Assembly: GCA_045614025.1 (NCBI GenBank)
Contig: JAZLCE010000013.1
Coordinates: 51,820-115,819 of the forward strand
DNA length: 64,000 nt
Source of the DNA: RGIG4140 sp045614025
GTDB lineage: Bacteria > Pseudomonadota > Alphaproteobacteria > CAAHEQ01 > UBA3637
Direction: 5' to 3'
The position numbers were made by a program, and so were the translations under genes. This document shows positions 1 through 6,637 of the stretch, in pieces. Under the pieces are notes generated by a model. It did not search any database, was not told where the DNA came from, and was given only the letters and a program-made list of their open reading frames with translations. Each line of letters starts with the position of its first letter. Positions within the stretch are counted from its first letter, which is position 1.

Positions 1-1267
1 ATAAGAGCGGTAAACAACCTGATGCAGGGTTAATTTTTTCGCGTTTATAAAGATTTGCCATTTCAATTTGAAGACGTCTAGGATCATTTTTAAAACGATC
101 TTGGATTTGCTTTAATTTTGGTTGAACTTTACGCATCTTTGCCATACTTTCATATGACTTTGTTGCAATTGGAAGCATTGCAACGCGGATAATAGTTGCA
201 AAAACAATAATTGCCACACCCATATTTCCAATCAAAGAATAAAGGTAATTTAAAAAGCTTAAAAAAGGCTGTGTTAAAAAGCGGAACCATCCAAAATCAA
301 TACTCAAATCAAAATGTTTAATATTCAAATCTTTTTGATATTGATTAATCACATTAATATCTTTAGCACCAGCAAAAAGCATCACTTTTTTTTCAATAGC
401 ACCTTGAGAAGGAATAACTATATTATCTGTTTCAAATGATGCATTATATTTTTTATTTTTATCTGAAGAAAATGTAACCGCTAAAGAATCATTTCCATCA
501 AAAATCATTAATCCTTGCCAATATTTATCAGTTAATCCAAACCACCCAGATTCAGTTCTTCCAGAATAAATTATTGGTTTATCATCATATTTTTCTTCGA
601 CCAATTCATCATTTAAAAATCCAACAAAACCTTGATGAACCGTTGAAACAGCAGGCATTTCATTCATCACTCTTTCAAAAGAACCTTGTTGATAAACTTT
701 AATAGGTTGATCTTTTAAATTATGAACTTTATCTAAGATAGAAATCATATATTTATCATCAAGTTCAATTGTTCTTTCAATTTTAATATCAGCATTTTGA
801 AAAACAAAAACTTTTTTTGTTTCACTAGACAACCCTTCATCTAAAGCCCAGAAAGAATTTAAATGAGGCATACTCACATCTTTGCTTTGCCACATTAAGC
901 TTGTGAAATAATCTGAATTAAACAACTGAACTTTTTTAGAATCTTCCTCAACAGTTTCTTTATATTTTAATAAAGATAAATCTGTTACACCCCCTAAAGC
1001 AGCATCAAAAGAAGCTTTAATATATTTATTTTCAAGTGTTACAGGCTCTGCTTTTATAGGAGCAGCCTCTTCTTGACCAACAACAGCATTAACCAATTTA
1101 GCATTATCAGCTTGTTCAACAACTGCTGTCGTCATAGAATTTTCAACAGCTTGTTGTTCTGGCGCATTCACATAATTAAAACCAAAAAATATTAATGTGA
1201 CCAACACCATTGCGATCATCATATTTTTAATTTCTTCTTTTTGTGGACTTACGTTATTTTTACTCAT
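1..1267 (-). CDS. yidC: Membrane protein insertase YidC (C-terminus beyond the window)
   Basis: YidC inserts and folds proteins in the inner membrane, alone or with SecYEG. The frame is open from the ATG at 1267 to the window edge, so the C-terminal membrane segments are missing. Visible are an N-terminal signal-anchor at about residues 16-34, a large periplasmic domain, and the start of the conserved 60KD_IMP core with the first TM of the insertase (GVAIIVFATIIRVAMLP) and the following basic cytoplasmic hairpin rich in K and Q. The codons start MSKNNV. It lies 10 bases after yidD in the order rpmH-rnpA-yidD-yidC, the standard arrangement. The family assignment is firm from the core; only the end is unknown. 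Confidence 0.96.
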   Translation of the reverse strand, partial: MSKNNVSPQKEEIKNMMIAMVLVTLIFFGFNYVNAPEQQAVENSMTTAVVEQADNAKLVNAVVGQEEAAPIKAEPVTLENKYIKASFDAALGGVTDLSLLKYKETVEEDSKKVQLFNSDYFTSLMWQSKDVSMPHLNSFWALDEGLSSETKKVFVFQNADIKIERTIELDDKYMISILDKVHNLKDQPIKVYQQGSFERVMNEMPAVSTVHQGFVGFLNDELVEEKYDDKPIIYSGRTESGWFGLTDKYWQGLMIFDGNDSLAVTFSSDKNKKYNASFETDNIVIPSQGAIEKKVMLFAGAKDINVINQYQKDLNIKHFDLSIDFGWFRFLTQPFLSFLNYLYSLIGNMGVAIIVFATIIRVAMLPIATKSYESMAKMRKVQPKLKQIQDRFKNDPRRLQIEMANLYKREKINPASGCLPLL

Positions 1268-1277
1268 TTATTTTCCC

Positions 1278-1523
1278 TTATTTTGATAATTTCTTGGGAA
1301 CAGGATCATATCCTGACCCGCCCCATGGATGACACTTTAAAATTCGTTTGGTTGTTAAAATACCACCTTTTACAACCCCATGCAACAAAAAAGCTTCTTT
1401 TGCATAATCTGAACAACTTGGTTGAAACCTGCAAATACTTCCTTTAACCGGCGAAAGAAAAAGCTGATATAGCCGGATCAATAACAAACAAAAAAAAAGC
1501 AAAATTTTATGCAAGAATTTCAT
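1278..1523 (-). CDS. yidD: Membrane protein insertion efficiency factor YidD
   Basis: Small (81 aa) YidD/haemolytic-family protein that assists YidC-dependent insertion at the inner face of the membrane. It shows the family signature: an amphipathic, hydrophobic N-terminus, then RLYQLFLSP, the Cys motif CRFQPSCSDYA, and the C-terminal KRILKCHPWGGSGYDPVP block. Three conserved cysteines are all present. The start overlaps the end of rnpA by 17 bases, which implies translational coupling, and yidC begins 10 bases downstream. Length and motifs are normal for the family. Confidence 0.97.
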   Translation of the reverse strand: MKFLHKILLFFCLLLIRLYQLFLSPVKGSICRFQPSCSDYAKEAFLLHGVVKGGILTTKRILKCHPWGGSGYDPVPKKLSK

Positions 1524-1905
1524 CTTCTTTTTTTTGTTCCTCTTCCTCAGTTTGCCGCTTAATAAAAGATTTTAAAAGATATTTCAAATCCTTTTTTAAA
1601 TTTAAAAAATCTTCATCTAATGCAGCCATTCTAGCAATAATCACATAATCAAACCCCGCACAAGCATACTCTTTAAAAACAAGGCGTGCAACTTCTCTTA
1701 AACGGCGACGAATACGATTTCTTTGAACCGCATTTCCCAACTTTTTCGTTACCGTAAATCCCAAACGCGCCCCTTGAGTTTCATTTTGAGCAACCACTTG
1801 CAAAATCATTGTTTTCGCAACAAACTTTTTACCGTGATGCGTTGCTTTTACAAACATACGGCGTTTTTTCATTCTTACAGGTTGTTCGTTTGTGATAACT
1901 AACAT
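1507..1905 (-). CDS. rnpA: Ribonuclease P protein component
   Basis: RnpA is the protein subunit of RNase P, which with the catalytic RNA removes 5' leaders from pre-tRNAs. The 132-aa product carries the basic RNR motif (about residues 61-73, RNRIRRRLREV) that contacts the RNA, preceded by RLGFTVTKKLGNAVQ, and the later FDYVIIAR strand. The C-terminus is an acidic/lysine-rich tail (EEEEQKKEDE) beyond the usual fold, which is a little unusual. A GGAAG ribosome site lies five bases before the ATG. It sits between rpmH and yidD; a hairpin upstream may reduce its expression relative to rpmH. Confidence 0.95.
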   Translation of the reverse strand: MLVITNEQPVRMKKRRMFVKATHHGKKFVAKTMILQVVAQNETQGARLGFTVTKKLGNAVQRNRIRRRLREVARLVFKEYACAGFDYVIIARMAALDEDFLNLKKDLKYLLKSFIKRQTEEEEQKKEDEILA

Positions 1906-1920
1906 TTTTTCTTCCGAATA

Positions 1921-1954
1921 AAAAAAAGGAACAATATCGCATCGCTCCCTTTTT
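1921..1954 (-). terminator. Hairpin between rpmH and rnpA
   Basis: Read on the minus strand, AAAAAGGGA pairs with UUCCUUUUU across a 16-base loop (nine pairs, one G-U) and is followed by a U/A-rich stretch just upstream of the rnpA ribosome site. It could act as a partial terminator that lets rpmH be expressed more strongly than rnpA, as is common at this locus. Strength is inferred. Confidence 0.55.
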
Positions 1955-1993
1955 ATAATAGTTTAAACTAATCTTCGTCTCTTTTAAGCAAAC

Positions 1994-2128
1994 TTAAGCG
2001 CTTAAAACTTTACGACCTTTACGGCGACGAGCGTTCAAAACTTTACGACCACCTAATGTAGCCATTCTTGCTCTGAATCCGTGACGACGTGTCCGAACAA
2101 GCTTACTTGGTTGATATGTGCGTTTCAT
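1994..2128 (-). CDS. rpmH: 50S ribosomal protein L34
   Basis: 44-residue L34 of the large ribosomal subunit. The translation starts MKRTYQPSKLVRTRRHGFR and ends with the family's basic tail RRRKGRKVLSA; every typical position is present. An AAGGAG ribosome site lies seven bases upstream of the ATG. A near-consensus promoter (TTGACT, 17-base spacer, TATAAA) lies about 80 bases upstream, so this is the first gene of the rpmH-rnpA-yidD-yidC operon. It is a short gene that automatic callers can miss. Confidence 0.98.
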   Translation of the reverse strand: MKRTYQPSKLVRTRRHGFRARMATLGGRKVLNARRRKGRKVLSA

Positions 2129-2207
2129 CTTATTTCTCCTTAAATTAATATCGTTATTGCATTATCAGACCGCCTGTTTCGGGCCTGTTTTAATTAAAGT
2201 GTTCTTC

Positions 2208-2236
2208 TTTATACAGTTTTTAGACAATAAAGTCAA
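2208..2236 (-). promoter_or_regulatory. Sigma-70 promoter of the rpmH operon
   Basis: On the minus strand TTGACT (2236-2231) and TATAAA (2213-2208) are separated by exactly 17 bases. It is the best promoter match upstream of rpmH and leaves a leader of about 75 bases. Confidence 0.8.
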
Positions 2237-2260
2237 GCATTTTTTTATAAAAGTTAAAAA

Positions 2261-2908
2261 TTATTCATAAATGCGTTCTTTTTCATCTCTTAAATATCTT
2301 TCAAGACCTAAAAGACGATTCATTTCTTGAGCATTTAAATTTTCAAGATTCACACGCTCAATATGATCCAATGCCGCATTAATCATCCCCTCATACTCTA
2401 TACGTTCTTCAGGAGTTAATTTTGCCAAATCCCTTCTGATACGTGGCAAATCTGCTCTAATACGAGATCGTTCATCTCCTAAGCCTTCAAGCAAAATGCG
2501 TTGAGCTACAGTTGGTCGAACAGATAATTTTTTATTAAATTCTTGAGGACGAATCACTCTATCTTCTTTTGATCTAGAAGATTGATTTGAATGTTGTAAT
2601 CTTGCCCTATCTTTTGCAAAACTAACAACCACAAAACAACGGTATAAATGACTAAGCAAGCGTTCTGCTGCCTCTTTTCGGTCCGAATCTGCAGGAATTT
2701 TTGAACAAATATCCGCAGCCAATTCATATTCAAGCAAGATATCTCTTTCAACCTTAGTAACAATATCAAGCTCTTCTTTTGTTACAATTCCATCAGAAAA
2801 AACATTCTTTAAAAAACTAATTAAATCTCTATAACGACTAAGTGTTGGAAATCTTGAATTTTTACGATATTCATCAACATTATCCGTGTAAAATGATTCT
2901 TCACCCAT
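2261..2908 (-). CDS. Hypothetical protein, alpha-helical
   Basis: I do not recognise this 215-aa protein. The start is placed at the ATG at 2908 because AGGAAG lies just before it and the longer frame would run into the preceding gene. The product has no signal peptide or membrane segment, is rich in charged residues (many Arg-Glu/Lys-Glu pairs) and looks mainly helical, with a long C-terminal helical stretch ending LLGLERYLRDEKERIYE. It follows the next gene upstream by ten bases and the two are probably co-transcribed. Function unknown. Confidence 0.75.
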   Translation of the reverse strand: MGEESFYTDNVDEYRKNSRFPTLSRYRDLISFLKNVFSDGIVTKEELDIVTKVERDILLEYELAADICSKIPADSDRKEAAERLLSHLYRCFVVVSFAKDRARLQHSNQSSRSKEDRVIRPQEFNKKLSVRPTVAQRILLEGLGDERSRIRADLPRIRRDLAKLTPEERIEYEGMINAALDHIERVNLENLNAQEMNRLLGLERYLRDEKERIYE

Positions 2909-2918
2909 TATAATCTTC

Positions 2919-3746
2919 CTATCCAACAACTTCTTTTGTAGCAGCCATCCGAGCCAAACTCTGACCAAAACTTATACCTTGCAGCGCTTGCAGCATCGCA
3001 CCCTTTGAATTCATCTTACTTAATCCAGAAACCAATGTTTCTGCCCAAGCTGAAAAGCCTTGTTGTTCTGCCGGCGTTGTTTTATCTTTAAATTCTTGAA
3101 CCAAGCCAGACATCATTTCTGTCAATCTTGCTTTAGGGTCATTCGCTAACTCAGAAAGCATTAATGCCTGCCGAACAGCCGGTGATGCATTTGTTAAACC
3201 AATCTTTAATTGATGATGATCCCTTGGCGTCAACATCACATCCGTTACAATATTCACATTATAAGAAGAATTTGCCCCTTCTTGATTTGGACCAAAATAA
3301 GCATCTGCCACATCCATTTTTTCAAGTTGAGCCAAACGTTTTCTTTCCATTTTTTCACGTAATAAAGCAGCTTTCACATACATGTTTGTTAAATGAGTGG
3401 AAAGTGTTTCGGCACCCATTATTTTTGAATCATCCATTCCTAAAGTGCTTGAAAAAACAGCCACACCTAAAAGTTGAGAAAGCAATTCTGACTTCACAAA
3501 TTCAACCGTTTGAACATCTTCATCAGTCAACGTTTCTTTATTCAAGAGCGCATTCATTTTTTCAACATACTCTGACTGCAAAACTTGTTGTTTAATTAAA
3601 TCTGCTGCTGTTGGTTCAGAATTAGAAGGCGCAGAATCTTGTTCTTGAACCACTTCATCAGCAAGAACATCTTTAACTTTTTCTGAATCTTTTTCTTCTT
3701 CAAGATTCTCTTTTTCCATTACTTCATTTTCTAATTCATTTTCCAT
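2919..3746 (-). CDS. Hypothetical protein with acidic N-terminus
   Basis: 275-aa protein of unknown function. The ATG at 3746 is preferred over an upstream GTG because AAGGTGGG stands five bases before it. Residues 1-50 are strongly acidic and low complexity (Glu, Asp, Lys), followed by a folded-looking helical part: SELLSQLLGVAVFSSTLGMDD, a Lys/Arg-rich helix ALLREKMERKRLAQLEKM, and a C-terminal half with AVRQALMLSELANDPKARL. No signal peptide, TM segment or recognised motif. It precedes the 2261-2908 gene by ten bases, so they probably form a two-gene operon of soluble cytoplasmic proteins. Confidence 0.75.
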   Translation of the reverse strand: MENELENEVMEKENLEEEKDSEKVKDVLADEVVQEQDSAPSNSEPTAADLIKQQVLQSEYVEKMNALLNKETLTDEDVQTVEFVKSELLSQLLGVAVFSSTLGMDDSKIMGAETLSTHLTNMYVKAALLREKMERKRLAQLEKMDVADAYFGPNQEGANSSYNVNIVTDVMLTPRDHHQLKIGLTNASPAVRQALMLSELANDPKARLTEMMSGLVQEFKDKTTPAEQQGFSAWAETLVSGLSKMNSKGAMLQALQGISFGQSLARMAATKEVVG

Positions 3747-3795
3747 ATTACCCACCTTACAAATACCTTCCTAACTATTATTTTAACAGATTTAT

Positions 3796-4326
3796 TTATT
3801 TTGTCAAGTGTTTTAAAACAGCAAAAGGATTCTCTTTCACATCTTCAGCTTTCAACTCATAATAAGAAAAAGTTTCATCTGTTTTTTTAGGAAATGGATT
3901 CAACGCAAGCCCTAACTGTTCTTGAACAATATTGTAAAAATAAATTCGACCATTTTCAACAAGCTCAACATCTTCCTCATCCACTAGAAAATCCCCCTTA
4001 TTCAAAAGAGCATTATAAAGATTTTCATCTTCAGTAAATAAAAGGCGAACCGGGTCTTTAATTTCAGTTTCAAATTCTTCCAATGAAACAACACATTTTT
4101 GTTTTATTTTTGCCGTTAAAGTCCCCTGAATTTCCATATAATCTTTATTTAAAAAGGCATCAAATTCAAATATTAAACTTTGAATTAAAGGTAACTCAAA
4201 AAAATTTTTCAATTCTTCTTTTTGACTCTCAGTTGCCTCCAAGATATAATGTTTTTTTGATTTATTTATTGTTCTAACATCTAAAACAAATGCAATGTCT
4301 TTTTTAGATTTTGAGGATTTTTCCAT
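3796..4326 (-). CDS. DUF177 (YceD-family) 23S rRNA accumulation protein
   Basis: 176-aa member of the DUF177/YceD family. Family members are linked to accumulation of 23S rRNA/large ribosomal subunits and usually sit before rpmF. Visible family traits: a beta-strand with a Cys (KCVVSLEEFETEIKDPV), the acidic DEEDVELVENGRI segment, the EQLGLALNPFPK motif, and the C-terminal NPFAVLKHL block. The second Cys of the canonical pair is replaced (CVVS). In many alphaproteobacteria this gene is divergent from a BamE/OmlA lipoprotein gene, exactly as here; rpmF is not adjacent. The start has AAAGGTG eight bases upstream. Confidence 0.85.
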   Translation of the reverse strand: MEKSSKSKKDIAFVLDVRTINKSKKHYILEATESQKEELKNFFELPLIQSLIFEFDAFLNKDYMEIQGTLTAKIKQKCVVSLEEFETEIKDPVRLLFTEDENLYNALLNKGDFLVDEEDVELVENGRIYFYNIVQEQLGLALNPFPKKTDETFSYYELKAEDVKENPFAVLKHLTK

Positions 4327-4387
4327 TGACGAAACACCTTTCTTTTGCTTATATTAAATTAAATTTATTATAGCAAAGAAGGTGACA

Positions 4388-4846
4388 ATGTTCAAGAAAC
4401 TTATTTATGTATCTTTACTATCAAGTACAATGCTTTTATCAGCCTGTGGATTTGAAACATATCAAAGCGGGGATTTACCCTCTCAAAAAAGATTGGATAT
4501 GATAACAACAGGTTACTCAAAAGAGAAAGTTCTCGATTTGCTCGGTGCTCCAATTTTTGAAAATAAAATTGGAAATGAATCTTTTTATATTTATTTTAGA
4601 AGTAAAAAAGAAAATCGCGCATTCTTTCATCCAGAAGAAGTTGAACGCGATATATATGTCATTTCATTCGCATCAAATCAAACAGTTAAATCTGTTGAGC
4701 ACTTAACTCTTAAAGATGGAAATGAAATTACTTTTGACGAATCTTACACAAAAGTAACCGGAAAAGAACTTTCCATCATGGAACAATTGGTTAAAAACTT
4801 TGGTCGATATGATGCAGGTGGCCGTGATAGTTCACAACGAATGTAA
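4388..4846 (+). CDS. bamE: Outer membrane assembly lipoprotein BamE (SmpA/OmlA family)
   Basis: BamE is the small lipoprotein of the BAM complex that folds beta-barrel proteins into the outer membrane. The 152-aa product has a lipoprotein signal with lipobox LLSAC (acylated Cys about residue 20), and the SmpA/OmlA core: a helix DMITTGYSKEKVLDLLGAP followed by strands with SFYIYFRSKK and RDIYVISFASNQTVKSVEHL. The alphaproteobacterial insertion between the helix and the later strands is present. ATG at 4388 is preferred to an in-frame GTG two codons earlier because AAGGTG sits properly before it. Divergent from the DUF177 gene and followed by a terminator. Confidence 0.92.
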   Translation: MFKKLIYVSLLSSTMLLSACGFETYQSGDLPSQKRLDMITTGYSKEKVLDLLGAPIFENKIGNESFYIYFRSKKENRAFFHPEEVERDIYVISFASNQTVKSVEHLTLKDGNEITFDESYTKVTGKELSIMEQLVKNFGRYDAGGRDSSQRM

Positions 4847-4854
4847 AAAAATAA

Positions 4855-4882
4855 AAGAGCGATTTTTATAATCGCTTTTTTA
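4855..4882 (+). terminator. Rho-independent terminator after bamE
   Basis: AAGAGCGATT, a short T-rich loop, then AATCGCTTTTTT: a perfect stem ending in a T run, nine bases after the bamE stop. Confidence 0.85.
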
Positions 4883-4896
4883 ATACATCAATAAAA

Positions 4897-4930
4897 TAAA
4901 AAAAGCGCCTCAAAATGAAGCGCTTTTTTT
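4897..4930. terminator. Bidirectional terminator between bamE and the parvulin gene
   Basis: A-rich stretch, AAGCGC, an 11-base loop, GCGCTT, T run. A- and T-tracts on both sides allow termination in either direction; it is best placed to end the minus-strand parvulin gene. Confidence 0.75.
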
Positions 4931-4941
4931 ATTTGCAAGAA

Positions 4942-6129
4942 TTATTTGCTTTCAACCGATGGCGTTACCGTTTCAGCTGCAGGTGTTTCTACAGGAGCTT
5001 CAGCAGGCGTTTCAGTTGTTGTTTCCGCTGGCACTTCTGCAGGTGTTTCTGCTGGTTTTTCAGGAACAATTTCTGTTACTGTTTCAGCTTCAACAACTGG
5101 TGTTGCAGATTCAATAGTTTCAGCTACTTCTTGTGCTTCTTCAGGCAAAACTTCTGGTTCTAAAGCCATATCAGCTTCTTCAACAGAAACAGGCTTTGTT
5201 TCAAGTGTTGAAACAAGAACTTGAGCTTTGAAACGTTTTAATTCATCTTCAATTAATTCTGGAACTTTTTGAGAAAACAATTGTTTGCGCAAGAAATCTT
5301 TTGTTTCTTCAAATGAAGGTGGCGCAGCCATGCGACGATCTTCAACTAAAACAATATGCCAACCAAATGAAGTTTTAATTGGTTCAGACAATTGACCTTT
5401 CTTAAGTTCAAAAACAGGTTCTGTAAATGCAGGGATCATCATTTCTTTTTTGAAATAACCTAAATCACCACCATTATTACTTCCTGCATCCAATGATTTT
5501 TTGTTTGCTAAAATTTTAAAATCTGCACCAGCTTTCAATTGAACTAAAATATCTTTAGCTTCTTTTTCAGATTTTACCAAAATATGACGAGCGCGAACTT
5601 CTTCTTGACGAGGGAAGTTTTTAATTTCTTCCATGTAGATTTGTTTTAACTCTTCATCTGATACCATTTTTTTGAATTTTTCAACCAAATAGGCTTCAAA
5701 TAAAATAGCATTGATTCTTTGTTGAACAATTGGGTTTTTAGCAACATCAGAACCTTTAACTGCTTTTTTAAGAACTTTTTCAGAAACAACATCCTTAACC
5801 AATTGAGGATAAATAGCTTCAAATGGCAATTCTGATAATTGAGGAATTTGAGAAACCAACTCTTTTACTTCTGACAAATAAACTGGATCTCCATCAACTG
5901 TTGCCACAACCTTGCCTGTTTTTGATTTAAAATCAGACCATGAAGGAATTTGAACCCAATTGTTAGCAGCCATTGCCCAAATTGTTGCAACAATAATAGC
6001 AAAACCACCAACCAAAATTGTTCCCGTTTTCAATTTTGAAGCACATGAACAATTACAACCTGTTTTATCACAAACTTTTTCAACCGTCTTTTGTTCTTGA
6101 ACGGTTGCTTCTTTTGTTTTTTTAACCAT
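4942..6129 (-). CDS. Membrane-anchored parvulin-type peptidyl-prolyl isomerase
   Basis: 395-aa periplasmic foldase-like protein. Residues 1-32 are cytoplasmic with four Cys (CDKTGCNCSC), residues 36-56 form one TM anchor, a SurA/PrsA-like N-domain follows (about 70-170), then a rotamase domain (about 180-270) with the family marks ARHILVKSE, GGDLGYF and FGWHIVLVEDRR. The last 80 residues are a low-complexity acidic tail of PAETPAE-type repeats. Such proteins isomerise prolyl bonds and help outer-membrane or secreted proteins fold. It is a monocistronic gene with its own promoter (TTGATT, 17 bases, TATAAA) and a terminator after it. Similar to PrsA/PpiC proteins in other alphaproteobacteria, but the tail is unusual. 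Confidence 0.9.
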   Translation of the reverse strand: MVKKTKEATVQEQKTVEKVCDKTGCNCSCASKLKTGTILVGGFAIIVATIWAMAANNWVQIPSWSDFKSKTGKVVATVDGDPVYLSEVKELVSQIPQLSELPFEAIYPQLVKDVVSEKVLKKAVKGSDVAKNPIVQQRINAILFEAYLVEKFKKMVSDEELKQIYMEEIKNFPRQEEVRARHILVKSEKEAKDILVQLKAGADFKILANKKSLDAGSNNGGDLGYFKKEMMIPAFTEPVFELKKGQLSEPIKTSFGWHIVLVEDRRMAAPPSFEETKDFLRKQLFSQKVPELIEDELKRFKAQVLVSTLETKPVSVEEADMALEPEVLPEEAQEVAETIESATPVVEAETVTEIVPEKPAETPAEVPAETTTETPAEAPVETPAAETVTPSVESK

Positions 6130-6160
6130 TTTTCTCTCCTTTTTAAGCTACAATAATTTT

Positions 6161-6189
6161 TTTATAATAACTTTTCAAAGAAAAATCAA
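6161..6189 (-). promoter_or_regulatory. Promoter of the parvulin gene
   Basis: On the minus strand TTGATT (6189-6184), a 17-base spacer and TATAAA (6166-6161) lie 32 bases before the ATG, with AGGAGAG as ribosome site. Confidence 0.7.
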
Positions 6190-6226
6190 ACGTTATTTTA
6201 TGGTTTTTTAAATTTATTTAAGCTTT

Positions 6227-6628
6227 TTATCTTAAGCGTTTTGATAGCTCTCCGATAAATCCTTTTGCAATAGATGGGTGAAGTGACATAACCTGATATA
6301 ATCTATGACCACTAATTTTTAAAACAATTGTTTTTTCAAGAGCTTTAACTGGATATGGCAAAACAGCTGGACTTAAAACTGTTGTTTCTCCAAAAATTTG
6401 ACGCGAGGCAAATTCTTGTATCGTTTCTCCTTCTTGAACTGCTGCAGCCTTTCCTAAAAGAACAATAAATAAAAATGAATTTTCTTTTTCATTATCAATA
6501 ATCACATCCCCTGCTTTATAAGTTTTTTCTTCTGACGCTGTAATTAAATCAGAAAGCGCCATTTCTGAAGCACTTTCAAACATAGGAATATTTTTTAAAA
6601 CTAAAACTTTTTCAAATGTTATTGACAT
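6227..6628 (-). CDS. Stand-alone cyclic-nucleotide-binding-fold protein
   Basis: 133-aa protein that is a single cNMP-binding (CRP/PKA-type) beta-roll with no DNA-binding domain. Visible: LKNIPMFESASEMALSDLI helix, YKAGDVIIDNEKENSFLFIVLLGKAAAV roll, and the phosphate-binding-cassette start FGETTVLSPAV. The Arg that holds the cyclic phosphate in CRP (R-S/T-A) is not there; the equivalent stretch reads LPYPVKALE, so cAMP binding is doubtful. It starts nine bases after the 924-aa transporter-HEAT gene. In some bacterial NTT-like transporters a HEAT region and a cNMP-fold domain are fused in one chain, so this gene is probably the detached partner domain. Confidence 0.88.
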   Translation of the reverse strand: MSITFEKVLVLKNIPMFESASEMALSDLITASEEKTYKAGDVIIDNEKENSFLFIVLLGKAAAVQEGETIQEFASRQIFGETTVLSPAVLPYPVKALEKTIVLKISGHRLYQVMSLHPSIAKGFIGELSKRLR

Positions 6629-6637
6629 TTTTTTCTC

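Noticed and set aside
4915..5224. Plus-strand open frames opposite the parvulin tail
   Set aside because: Low-complexity Ser/Thr/Val- and Arg/Phe/Cys-rich products are shadows of the PAETPAE coding repeats; the terminator lies at their start.
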